DNA from: Gimesia aquarii
GTDB taxonomy: Bacteria > Planctomycetota > Planctomycetia > Planctomycetales > Planctomycetaceae
Assembly (NCBI RefSeq): GCF_007748175.1
Contig: NZ_CP037422.1
Coordinates: forward strand, 806,001-870,000
DNA: 64,000 nucleotides
Direction of reading: 5' to 3'
Part shown: piece by piece, positions 1 through 7,808 of the stretch
Numbering within the stretch: position 1 is the first letter of the stretch
Layout of the letters: each line of letters opens with the position of its first letter
Made by a program: the position numbers and the translations under genes
Notes under the pieces: generated by a model
What the model was told of the DNA's origin: nothing
Seen by the model: only the letters and a program-made list of their open reading frames with translations
Databases searched by the model: none

Positions 1-825
1 TTCAAAACCTCTATCGAGGTGTGATGAAGCATGGAATAAATCAGCTAAAGTACCTAAGTCGGAAATTATACTTGAGTCCCCTAAATAAGCTCCTAGTGTG
101 AATGCAAAGCTTTGACCATCAGGATGACTGTCACCTTTTTTATCATCCAAATTTCTTAAATTAGAAAGTGGGACTATCTCTTCAACGAAGGGTAAATTTA
201 ACCTAGGTTCATGAAGTCCATTTGCTCTAATATTTTCAACAGATATATCTATAATAGCTGCATCAATCAAATGATTCCCACCAATATTTTCATCATCATC
301 GGATTGAACGATGACAGTACCTTCAAATGCCTCAGTACCCGAGCCAGGTTGTGAACTTGCCAAAATTTCAACATCTTGATTATTAGCTAAGTTTTTTAAT
401 CCATGAGCTACTGTTATCACTCCCCAGTTCTCGGTAGTACCTGAACTACGGTTTTCTTCCCATTTTATAACACTACCTGTAGTTACTTTAATATTTCCAT
501 TTTCTGAAATGAATCGACCACTAGGCTTTACCGTATTTACTTCAACCACATCACATGGAAGTGACAAGTTCATTGATCCAGATTTGTTTAACGGAACTGA
601 AATCGTCTTACTTTTTTTAATTTGAAAACTTTTTTTTGATTTTGAGTTTTGTTTTTTCTTTACATAGAAACAAATACAGAGTTCTCGAGAGGAATCTTGC
701 CGTAAGAATTGACGTAAACCAGAGCCAATCCCAACATCAACTATATTAGGATCACTTTTAATTTTGGGGTCATTACGTAAATACTCGAGAGCATACTGGT
801 ATTCTGATTGGGTCAAACTTGGCAT
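1..825 (-). CDS. Trypsin-like serine peptidase, C-terminus beyond window edge
   Basis: Open reading frame running off the left edge, 275 residues visible from an ATG at 825. The N-terminus has a lysine-rich segment and then a 'LPCDVVEV' stretch, the pattern seen ahead of the protease fold in Nal1-like trypsin-like peptidases. The motif 'WGVITVAHG' (roughly residues 155-163) fits the catalytic His segment, and 'DAAIIDIS' fits the Asp strand. The Ser region would lie outside the window. No signal peptide is visible. The fold is assigned from motifs only; activity cannot be judged without the missing part. The gene lies downstream of the lipoprotein gene, with a terminator between them, so it probably has its own promoter. 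Confidence 0.6.
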   Translation of the reverse strand, partial: MPSLTQSEYQYALEYLRNDPKIKSDPNIVDVGIGSGLRQFLRQDSSRELCICFYVKKKQNSKSKKSFQIKKSKTISVPLNKSGSMNLSLPCDVVEVNTVKPSGRFISENGNIKVTTGSVIKWEENRSSGTTENWGVITVAHGLKNLANNQDVEILASSQPGSGTEAFEGTVIVQSDDDENIGGNHLIDAAIIDISVENIRANGLHEPRLNLPFVEEIVPLSNLRNLDDKKGDSHPDGQSFAFTLGAYLGDSSIISDLGTLADLFHASSHLDRGFE

Positions 826-859
826 AATTTTGGAGCCCCACTTCACAAACAATATGAAT

Positions 860-891
860 AAAAAAGCCGTAATACAGAATTGTATTACGGC
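860..891 (-). terminator. Intrinsic terminator after the 971-2041 lipoprotein gene
   Basis: Perfect 11-bp inverted repeat, GCCGTAATACA at 866-876 and TGTATTACGGC at 881-891, with a 4-base loop. On the minus strand the hairpin is followed by a run of T (complement of the A run at 860-865). It sits about 80 bp beyond the stop of the lipoprotein gene. Confidence 0.85.
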
Positions 892-970
892 TATATCCAA
901 ATATACAGAAGAACAAACAATAACTACTTATGTCAATATATTTTATTGTTTGGCCCCGAAATTCTTAATT

Positions 971-2041
971 TTATTCAAAACCTATAGATTGCAAACGGAA
1001 AGAGGCAGGATCCATAGGTTTTACGACATCGACTTCACCTGTGAACCCTACTGCTTCTTCCACATTTTCTTTTACACTCGCGATAGCCTTACCCATTGAG
1101 TCGGCTATAAATGAGTAGTCATGCAAATTGCCTGGAGATAGTGTTACTTTGGTTATGTTTCCCTGATCAAGCTCAACGTTGACATTAAGCTTATCGCCTA
1201 ATTCAAGGTCTGAAATGCTTTCTAATATTTTTTTCTTGATTTTAGATTGAAGTTCTTCTTTCTGACTTTGGGGTATTCTTACAGTGTCATCAATATCTCC
1301 AAATGGCACTAGTGTCATCTCTGATCCTGATTCATAAGAAATCAAACCGAGAGGACTAAATACCATGACTCCGTCATTGAAGGTAAGGCCATAAATAGCG
1401 GCTCTTCCATCGTTACAGTAAACTTCTTTAGAACCACAGATATCAGTTGGGCAATAATTAAATGGTGCAAATCCTACGTACCGCCATCCATAAAGTCGCT
1501 TTTTATTACTACAGTAAGGATCTGGACCAATGACAGACTCATAATAGCCCAATGGTACATTTGTAGCTTTCACAACCCATTTTTCCTTTCCTCGAACTGA
1601 ACTATTTAGACTTGTTGGTTTAGCAACGTTACCGAATGCGGTTACCAAATCTGCTGCAGCACTTATGTTTTCATTCGTTTTTGAGTCCAGATTCTGATTG
1701 ATTGAAGTTAGATTCCAGCCATCTTCTAGCTTTATTTGAACATCTGCTGTGCCAAATCCAGTTTTTACATTTATTGAATATTCTTCACTAAAATCAGGGA
1801 GATAATCTAATTTCATTTCAACAAATTGATCAGAAGGGGAAGTTTCAGATGTTTGTGTTGGACCTGTACCCAAAGTTTTTTTTACACTGGATGGAGTAAT
1901 CAACAAATAGGGCTTTGGTCGGTAATATCGAATTCCAGTATCCCGATCAGTTGGATTTTTTTTTACCTTCACACCAGGCATACACCCAGACGTTAGAATA
2001 ATAAGTCCTAATATTAAAATGTTTCTACTACTACTACGCAT
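971..2041 (-). CDS. Hypothetical lipoprotein
   Basis: 356-residue protein of unknown function. The first 20 residues are a hydrophobic signal ending in the lipobox 'LTSGC', so it is probably lipid-anchored. A strong Shine-Dalgarno AAGGAGG lies just upstream of the ATG at 2041. The mature part has several cysteines around residues 175-210 (a 'YCSNKK...YCPTDICG...YCND' pattern that could form disulfides), followed by a Lys/Glu-rich C-terminal third. I do not recognise a family. It ends in a clear intrinsic terminator (860-891). No partner gene is evident. Confidence 0.75.
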   Translation of the reverse strand: MRSSSRNILILGLIILTSGCMPGVKVKKNPTDRDTGIRYYRPKPYLLITPSSVKKTLGTGPTQTSETSPSDQFVEMKLDYLPDFSEEYSINVKTGFGTADVQIKLEDGWNLTSINQNLDSKTNENISAAADLVTAFGNVAKPTSLNSSVRGKEKWVVKATNVPLGYYESVIGPDPYCSNKKRLYGWRYVGFAPFNYCPTDICGSKEVYCNDGRAAIYGLTFNDGVMVFSPLGLISYESGSEMTLVPFGDIDDTVRIPQSQKEELQSKIKKKILESISDLELGDKLNVNVELDQGNITKVTLSPGNLHDYSFIADSMGKAIASVKENVEEAVGFTGEVDVVKPMDPASFRLQSIGFE

Positions 2042-2515
2042 TTTATGGCCCTCCTTAGCTATTTGACTAAATAGTTTTTTTGAAAGTTAGTTCATAGGAG
2101 ACTGAATGTTATCTACCTGATCAAAAAGATCGGATTGTTTTCGTTGTACAGGTGAAATTAGTTGGAGGTAAAATAATGAAATAAAAAAGAAAAATCATTT
2201 ATATGAACCATTTCCTAATTAAAGGAAATCTTTGCGCAACCTGATAATTTTATCACTTCGGATTGTTTATGACCTATAACATTAAGTCGCACCACAAGAT
2301 CATTACGGTCTACTCAATGGCGTTCAGGGTGGATTCAGGATAAAAGCGATAAAGAAGAAATGCGAAGTTTTGGCAAAGTATGCGTGCCTCTGTCTATTAA
2401 GACATAGTTCTTAAACTGCCATAGTGTCCGGTAGTAACCGTTACCCATACACTTTTCATTAATGGATGGCCTCAATCACGCGATATTATTTTGAATTGCT
2501 GATTAAAAGCTGATT
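2042..2515. other. Intergenic, no gene seen
   Basis: AT-rich spacer between the lipoprotein gene and the RAYT fragment. It must hold the lipoprotein promoter; I see no convincing coding frame, repeat or RNA structure. Confidence 0.5.
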
Positions 2516-2536
2516 AAAAGGGGTCAGGTCTCTTTT
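2516..2536 (+). repeat. REP-like end motif (aaaaggggtcaggtctctttt)
   Basis: Matches the left end of the two intact RAYT elements at 10167 and 17659. It directly abuts the 3' end of the transposase fragment. Confidence 0.8.
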
Positions 2537-2831
2537 CTGGGTCTTCCTCGGGGGCGTGTTGTGCTTTCGAGGGATAATCGTATGGCTGTGTTGCTGGTCC
2601 ATTTGTCATCGCCGAAGGGTGTGCCGCGAGTGATGCATTTTCTGACGGTAGTCAGTTTGGCGTCCGTTTGTGGTTTGTTGACCAGTGATCGCCATTGGCG
2701 TGGTAGCGGTGGATTTTTGAGTTTTGCCAGCCACGCAGGGCTATCTCCCTTTTGTTGTCGTGCCCAGGCGGAGCCGTACTCCCATTCCTCAGCACGTTTG
2801 ACCAAATTCGCTCGCAGTGGGTTGCGTTCGC
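2524..2831 (-). pseudogene. Truncated REP-associated tyrosine transposase (RAYT)
   Basis: Encodes only the C-terminal ~100 residues of the RAYT found intact at 10175-10849 and 17668-18342. The N-terminal part with the HUH motif (MPNHWH) is gone. Homology stops abruptly near 2831, after the codons for ERNPLRANLV, and is followed by the palindrome aaggggtcagacccc at 2841-2855. It has more differences from the intact copies than they have from each other, so it is an older copy. Confidence 0.85.
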
Positions 2832-2840
2832 AAGGGGGAT

Positions 2841-2855
2841 AAGGGGTCAGACCCC
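2841..2855. repeat. REP-like palindrome GGGGTCAGACCCC
   Basis: Near-perfect palindrome at the broken end of the RAYT fragment. An inverted relative (acctgaccccttttt) lies at 2981-2996. Confidence 0.7.
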
Positions 2856-3343
2856 ATTTGGGAATTGACGTGAAAAGCGGTAGAAGAGTTCATTGGCTTT
2901 CAAAAAACCAGATCAGAATGGCACTCCATACCAGAATAAAAAAAGAAATTTTAGCGTAGTCTATAAAGTAACAATAATGGACCTGACCCCTTTTTTCATC
3001 TCTGCCATTGACAGGAAGCAAGTGTTTAGAATTCGCTTACGGCATAAACGTATTCAGTTAGAGCATCTTGCGGTATGTGTCGAGTGTTTCAACAGCCATT
3101 CGCGAAAACCAACGTATTCGGGAATCCATTCCCGATTCAGCAGACAAACAGAACAGTCATTGATAAAATTAATGTCTGAGCATTCTAACAGGAGTCATTC
3201 ATGAGGCATCTCAGGACTGAACTATGAAACAGATCGTACTCCTGGTCCAACTAGGTGCAATAGAATCAGTATGAGCGCCGGCATCTCTTATACAACGTTT
3301 TTTCTTTACCATTTTAATTCCACAATCAATTAACAGGGACGTC
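2856..3343. other. Intergenic with one REP-like motif
   Basis: An inverted REP-like motif lies at 2981-2996. A 103-codon open frame at 2893-3204 has no family resemblance and runs through the repeat, so I do not treat it as a gene. The promoter of the sulfatase gene must lie near the 3' end. Confidence 0.5.
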
Positions 3344-5308
3344 ATGACAATCTTCTTTTGTTTACGCTATCTGATTTTGTCAATGACAATCCTTTCTGGC
3401 TTGTCATGTGCAGTTGCTGCCCCCAGACCATCAAAGCCAAACGTCATACTCATTCTGGCAGACGATCTCGGTTGGAGCGACACAACCCTGTTTGGCAAAA
3501 CCAATTTCTACAAGACACCTAACATCGAACGGCTCGCTGCTCGCGGTATGACGTTCTCGCGAGCCTATGCTTGCAGTCCACTTTGTTCACCAACTCGTGC
3601 GAGTGTCCTTACGGGGCTCAGCCCGGCTCGAATCGGCATTACTTCACCAGGATGCCATCTTCCGAAAGTACTTCTGAAAGCCACTCTGGGACAGAAGGCC
3701 CCACCAAATAAAAAAGCCATCCTGCCCAACTCAGCCACGAGATTAGACACCAGATATTACACTCTGGCTGAGATGTTCCGAGACAACGGGTACGCCACTG
3801 GTCATTTTGGTAAATGGCATCTTGGTTCCAAACCGTATTCTCCCTTGGAACATGGGTTCCAGGTCGATGTACCAAACTGGCCTGGTCCCGGACCAGCTGG
3901 TAGTTACGTTGCACCTTGGAAGTTTCCCGACTTCGACCCGCAAACGCCGAGCGAACATATCGAGGATCGCATGGCAAAAGAAGCGGTGGCCTTTATGGAG
4001 AATAACCAGAACAAGCCCTTCTTTCTCAATTACTGGATGTTCAGTGTTCACGCTCCTTTCGATGCCAAGAAGAAGTTAATTGATGAATACCGGAAGAAAG
4101 TCGATCCCAAAAATCCGCAACGCAGTCCTACGTACGCAGCCATGATCGAGAGTATGGACGATGCTGTGGGATCGCTGCTCGATACCCTGGACCGTCTGAA
4201 AATTGCGGACAACACGATCATCGTGTTTGCCTCTGACAACGGTGGGAATATGTATAACGAAGTTGATGGCACGACGGCAACGAGCAACTCACCGCTACGC
4301 GGCGGCAAAGCGACTATGTATGAGGGGGGAATCCGAGGACCTGCTATTGTGGCTTATCCCAAGATTGTGCAAGCAGGCTCAAGCAGCACGGAAATCATCC
4401 AGAGTAGCGACTTCTATCCAACACTTCTCGATATGCTAGAGATCAAACCACAGCGTAGACAGAAGTTCGACGGCATAAGCATTCTGCCCGCACTCAAAGG
4501 CAAGTCCTTGAATCGCAACGCCATCTTCACGTACTTCCCCCACAGCCCGAACGTGCCCGATTGGCTGCCTCCGTCGGTTTCGGTTCATCAGGGTGACTGG
4601 AAGCTCATCCGTATCTTCTATGGAGGCAAAGAATGTCGGCATCGCTGGAAGTTGTTCAACCTGAAGGACGATCTTGAAGAAACAAAAGATATCTCCGAGA
4701 AATTTCCCAAGCGAGTCCATGAAATGGACGCACTGATTGACAAGTTCCTACTCGACACCAAAGCAGTCCAGCCAAAACCCAATCCCAAATTCGATGTGTC
4801 GAAGTATCGCCCCAAACTCGAAGGTATAGCGGCCTTGAAGAGGAGCAGAAAAAATCAAAAACAATCTCCTCGAAAGCGAAGCAAACCCGTTGCCGGTTGG
4901 CAACCTTCTGGCACATGTCAGCTTTCGATCGAGGATGGTTCCATGGTGTTTACCAGTTCTGGCAAAGATCCACATGCGAGTTACGTTCTTCCTGAAGAGG
5001 TGTCGAAAGAAACGCTCACGCTGCACTTCAAGTTGATTTCAAACTCTTCTGGGAAGGGCCAAATATACTGGTCTGAGAAGGGGGTCGTCCCAGCCTTCCA
5101 CCGCGATCGAAGTAAGCTCTTCAACGTTCATCACGATGGCAAATCTCATACCTACGCGATCGAATTCACTGCCAAGAATGCTGTTCTCGCCGTCCGGATC
5201 GATCCATCAGCTGGTAAGGGCAAGGTGATACTATCCCACATCAAACTAACTGGCGCTGGTGGTCGGGTTGCCTATCAGTGGCAATTCCGTGAGGCGGATA
5301 GAAAGTAG
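3344..5308 (+). CDS. Exported type I sulfatase (formylglycine-dependent)
   Basis: 654 residues. An N-terminal hydrophobic segment (about residues 8-25) suggests Sec export. The sulfatase core begins with '[14 protein letters not shown]', whose Asp residues bind the active-site metal. The signature C-S-P-T-R (Cys81) is the formylglycine site, and 'GHFGKWHLG' supplies further active-site residues. 'DNGG' near residue 298 is another conserved core motif. After the core (to about residue 480) comes a Lys/Arg-rich linker and a C-terminal beta-rich region of ~130 residues that could bind a glycan. Such enzymes hydrolyse sulfate esters, commonly on algal polysaccharides in planctomycetes; the substrate here is unknown. 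Start chosen by position and signal peptide; the SD is weak (AGGGA). Confidence 0.93.
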   Translation: MTIFFCLRYLILSMTILSGLSCAVAAPRPSKPNVILILADDLGWSDTTLFGKTNFYKTPNIERLAARGMTFSRAYACSPLCSPTRASVLTGLSPARIGITSPGCHLPKVLLKATLGQKAPPNKKAILPNSATRLDTRYYTLAEMFRDNGYATGHFGKWHLGSKPYSPLEHGFQVDVPNWPGPGPAGSYVAPWKFPDFDPQTPSEHIEDRMAKEAVAFMENNQNKPFFLNYWMFSVHAPFDAKKKLIDEYRKKVDPKNPQRSPTYAAMIESMDDAVGSLLDTLDRLKIADNTIIVFASDNGGNMYNEVDGTTATSNSPLRGGKATMYEGGIRGPAIVAYPKIVQAGSSSTEIIQSSDFYPTLLDMLEIKPQRRQKFDGISILPALKGKSLNRNAIFTYFPHSPNVPDWLPPSVSVHQGDWKLIRIFYGGKECRHRWKLFNLKDDLEETKDISEKFPKRVHEMDALIDKFLLDTKAVQPKPNPKFDVSKYRPKLEGIAALKRSRKNQKQSPRKRSKPVAGWQPSGTCQLSIEDGSMVFTSSGKDPHASYVLPEEVSKETLTLHFKLISNSSGKGQIYWSEKGVVPAFHRDRSKLFNVHHDGKSHTYAIEFTAKNAVLAVRIDPSAGKGKVILSHIKLTGAGGRVAYQWQFREADRK

Positions 5309-5460
5309 AAGGGATCCCTCAGCGAAATTCATTACTTAAATTTGCTGAAAGTCCCATTTACTCATACCATTTCTGAATCAAGCATTAAATCACCGTTAAA
5401 CAGTTTCACGTCACTGCGATTTGATCTGAAGTTGATCCATGTCAGTCCGACCGCTCAATT

Positions 5461-5839
5461 TTGTTCACGAAACTCATCATTTTCGTACAACAACTCAAGC
5501 ACTCCATTTTGCTAGCAATTAACCTGAGTGCAGAGGAAATGCATGGCATTCGACACTATGTTTATTTCAAAAATGAATATATTGTCCAAATCCAGTTATA
5601 TGATGCCGTCGAAATTATTGCTGATTTAAACCCCGGAGTTAATCAAAATGCCTCCGATGCACGCCATCATGCACGGTGATCCTCCCATTCCCACTCTTCT
5701 GCTTAACTTTAAAGAGGGGCCACCAGATAATCATACCGCCTATGTAGTAGCTCCAAATGTATTCCTGTTGTTTCATCAAGGAAAACTGGCCCAGCTCTAT
5801 GTCACTGACGTTTACAACTCAATGGAGGAAGTCAGCTAA
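5461..5839 (+). other. Two overlapping small open frames, possibly one frameshifted gene
   Basis: Frames 5461-5679 (72 codons, TTG start) and 5648-5839 (63 codons, ATG start) overlap by about 30 bp in different frames. The first contains a plausible segment (MHGIRHYVYFKNEYIVQIQL); the second ends in a beta-rich stretch. No family is recognised. They may be a single small gene broken by a frameshift, or chance. Confidence 0.25.
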
Positions 5840-5951
5840 CTTCGATCGATTTTAGGCGTACGAATTGATACGATGCAGGGGGAATGAACTTACTCTGAAT
5901 GACCGGGTAATTTATTGTTTCCCAGACATTGATATTTTTCATTTGCTCGTC

Positions 5952-6011
5952 TCAATCGGGCGAGAACTGATTGCGTTTTAATATCTGTTCGAGTTGCTCA
6001 ATGAGTTTCAT
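5952..6011 (-). pseudogene. 19-codon stub resembling the start of a tyrosine recombinase (intI remnant)
   Basis: Reads MKLIEQLEQILKRNQFSPD and then stops. The pattern L..L..IL+RN.FSP is typical of the N-terminal SAM-like domain of tyrosine recombinases such as integron integrases. It diverges from the cassette at 6217, and its ATG lies about 205 bp from the G|TT junction, a spacing much like that between intI and attI in known integrons. An upstream extension to 6152 would run through the 193-bp repeat and is less likely. The identification rests on a very short sequence. Confidence 0.4.
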
Positions 6012-6027
6012 GATCTTCTTACGCCTT

Positions 6028-6220
6028 GTTGTGTTTTCTATTTTCAATATCAGCAAGTAATTGATGTAAACAGAAAGTAAGAATAAAGTTACATATTGAA
6101 AATCTAATTTTGCTTGGTACCGTATACAGCATGCTGGCATTATATTCAGCATCTATGTGTGACATGAAGCCGCTGGGGCATCATATCAGAACAAGTCTGT
6201 GCAGGTTAATAACAAGTTAT
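6028..6220 (+). repeat. 193-bp repeat, copy 1: attI-like region
   Basis: Aligns without gaps to 12991-13183 (15 differences by eye, mostly transitions). It ends in ATAAC-AA-GTTAT (6210-6220), two inverted core boxes like the simple site of an integron attI (compare AAACAAAG|TTAGGC of class 1). It is followed directly by a gene and then an attC-like structure. Confidence 0.75.
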
Positions 6221-6871
6221 CCCCATCCATTATGACCGAAGAAACTGTACTGCACGATTGGGATCCAAGTCCTGAAACGCTTCAGCGATGGGCGTATGAT
6301 GAGAACCTGCATCTCGATGAACAGGACGAAGATCTCGCACTTGGACGGCGTGACTTTCTGCCGATCCTGATTCCGATCGCGGACGATACTCGTTGCCCAA
6401 AAGCCGATTACATACTTTCGAGCCTCGATTTTTACCTGATGTTCCTCACGCTTCGTGGCAATGACAGCGAACTGAGTGCTTTGGACGATGCGATAGCGAT
6501 TGCAAGAGACCAAAAGCGACCAGAAATTGTGGATTGGTCGGCGCTGCTGCAACGTAGACTGAAATATCGCATTGGTGTGGGTCCAGTTGATCGCACGTTG
6601 GCGCTCAAGATGGGCAATGACCTGCTCAACGGGATCTGTCGGCAATCTAAAATTGCTATCACAAACGAGACTGACGTGGAATTCGAGGTTCAGCTTTCAG
6701 TTCCACCCTTTCATCGACACAAAGAATGGCTGACGATTAACAGGCAAACAGGGACATTCTCGTTCCGCCGTTGACAACAAAGATTGGATAACAATGCGTT
6801 GCACCGGAGCTACGGGCCACGCGGATTCTGAAATCAACGTGGTTCTTCATGGCCCGGTGAACGCCGAACAG
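6217..6871 (+). mobile_element. Integron-like gene cassette 1
   Basis: Runs from the G|TT junction at 6216/6217 to the matching G|TT in the attC-like site. Its first bases (GTTATCC with the flanking G) are exactly complementary to the attC first box GGATAAC at 6786-6792, as expected when a circular cassette has opened at its attC. It holds a single gene (6232-6774). Confidence 0.7.
6232..6774 (+). CDS. Hypothetical cassette-encoded protein
   Basis: 180 residues from the ATG at 6232; an in-frame GTG at 6199 would start inside the attI-like repeat and is rejected. Only ~12 bp separate the junction from the ATG and no clear Shine-Dalgarno is present, common for integron cassettes. Acidic, soluble, no signal peptide. 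It starts 'MTEETVLHDWDPSPETLQRW' and contains 'DYILSSLDFYLMFLTLRGND' in the middle. No family recognised. The stop is 11 bp before the attC-like site, typical cassette packing. Confidence 0.7.
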   Translation: MTEETVLHDWDPSPETLQRWAYDENLHLDEQDEDLALGRRDFLPILIPIADDTRCPKADYILSSLDFYLMFLTLRGNDSELSALDDAIAIARDQKRPEIVDWSALLQRRLKYRIGVGPVDRTLALKMGNDLLNGICRQSKIAITNETDVEFEVQLSVPPFHRHKEWLTINRQTGTFSFRR

Positions 6872-6877
6872 TTTAGG
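6786..6877 (+). other. attC-like recombination site of cassette 1
   Basis: Starts GGATAAC-AATGCG-TTGCACCGGAGC and ends GGCCCGGTGAAC-GCCGAACA-GTTTAGG. The arms GCACCGG.GC and GCCCGGTGaaC pair as an imperfect hairpin with an unpaired middle, as in attC sites known from other planctomycete genomes. The distal box GTTTAGG departs from the consensus and runs into REP-like repeats. Confidence 0.7.
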
Positions 6878-6887
6878 GGGCTACAGT

Positions 6888-6942
6888 TTAGGGGGTCTGA
6901 CCCCTTTGTTCCTGCCCTTTAGGGGGTCTGACCCCTTTGTTC
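6888..6942 (+). repeat. Tandem REP-like motif (tttagggggtctgacccctttgtt)
   Basis: Two copies, about 30 bp apart, of a palindromic motif containing GGGGTCTGACCCC, starting at about 6888 and 6918. A half copy (gtttaggggg) precedes them at 6871, overlapping the end of attC 1. Confidence 0.75.
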
Positions 6943-6965
6943 TTTCTTACCCTGAGTGAGTAATA

Positions 6966-6995
6966 CTGAAACAATTTAGTCTTGTTCAAGTTATG
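6966..6995 (+). repeat. 30-bp repeat A upstream of the 7143 gene
   Basis: Related to 25511-25540 and 26117-26146; the shared core is 'ttagtctaattcaagtt' with a few changes. Each copy precedes a small gene and follows a REP-like motif by a short distance. It could be a promoter or a recombination boundary. Confidence 0.6.
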
Positions 6996-7142
6996 TAGGT
7001 GATAGAATAACAAAAACAATGTTCCCGGTTTACGGTGTTGAAATGCATGTCAATACTGGCGACTCTGGGAGTTAAGAACGTAAGTTTTATTGATAGTGGG
7101 GTACGATTGCCGATGTTGTTCCCACTAACGCGGAAGAATGCA

Positions 7143-7538
7143 ATGCACGCTGACGCTTCCTTCTGGAATGGCCTGTTACTCTTCCTGGCCGCGATCAGTA
7201 CGGTCGTCTACGGAGTTGGTGTCATGCTCGCCTTGTTCTTCGGCATCTTCCGACGACGTGCGGCACTACTCACTTCATACGGTCTTTCCGCGATTGTGTC
7301 GGTTCCCTTTGTCCTTTACTGCGTGCTGATATTTAGTTCCGGGTCATCACCAGAGTTTGACGAGATGTGGCTGCCCGATCCGATTGACGACTGGCCTGTA
7401 TTTCGGTTGCTCAGGTTGAGCATCGTCGTGATGCTATTACTTTGTTTTGTTTGGGTCACACCGGCAATCCAATATTATTTGACGGGTAACAAAAATCAGA
7501 ACGTTCCCAGCGAGTCGGAACGAGATAAAGGTTCCTGA
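7143..7538 (+). CDS. Small membrane protein, unknown function
   Basis: 131 residues from the ATG at 7143, which has GGAAG upstream; the frame is open back to 7035 (167 residues) and the longer starts cannot be excluded. Three hydrophobic segments are visible (around LLLFLAAISTVVYGVGVMLALFF, AIVSVPFVLYCVLIF and LSIVVMLLLCFVWV), with an acidic loop 'DPIDDWP' between the second and third. No family is recognised. The C-terminus runs into a REP-like hairpin at 7528-7550. Confidence 0.6.
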   Translation: MHADASFWNGLLLFLAAISTVVYGVGVMLALFFGIFRRRAALLTSYGLSAIVSVPFVLYCVLIFSSGSSPEFDEMWLPDPIDDWPVFRLLRLSIVVMLLLCFVWVTPAIQYYLTGNKNQNVPSESERDKGS

Positions 7539-7550
7539 CACCTTTTTTCT
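7528..7550 (+). terminator. REP-like hairpin acting as a possible terminator
   Basis: aaaggttcctgacacctttt: arms AAAGG and CCTTT followed by a T run, overlapping the end of the small membrane-protein gene. Confidence 0.5.
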
Positions 7551-7808
7551 CAGACGGGTGTGCTTGAGATTTTGGAGTCTCGGTCATGATAAACCTGTCA
7601 CCGACAGTGACGAACGTCCTTTGCTCGCAACCGACCGGAATACAACGTAGCTTGGATGGCTTGATGCACATGTCCACTAAGTTTCTTCAGTAGAATGAGT
7701 AAAATTTGCGTGATACCTGCGCATCATTTACGCCCTAATGTCAGAGATGGCTCCCGATCGTACAAACCATCGACTGTATTGAGAATTCGACATCCGCGTG
7801 AGACAAAT

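Noticed and set aside
2893-3204. 103-codon plus-strand open frame
   Set aside because: Runs straight through a REP-like motif, no SD, and the translation has no family pattern.
5952-6152. 66-codon minus-strand frame covering the intI-like stub
   Set aside because: Its upstream part lies inside the 193-bp non-coding repeat and reads as low-quality protein; only the last 19 codons from an internal ATG look meaningful.
6028-6220. Reading the 193-bp repeat as a full attC site
   Set aside because: The boxes near the junction (AATAAC, GTTAT) have no complementary partners at the far end, so it fits an attI-like single site better than an attC hairpin.
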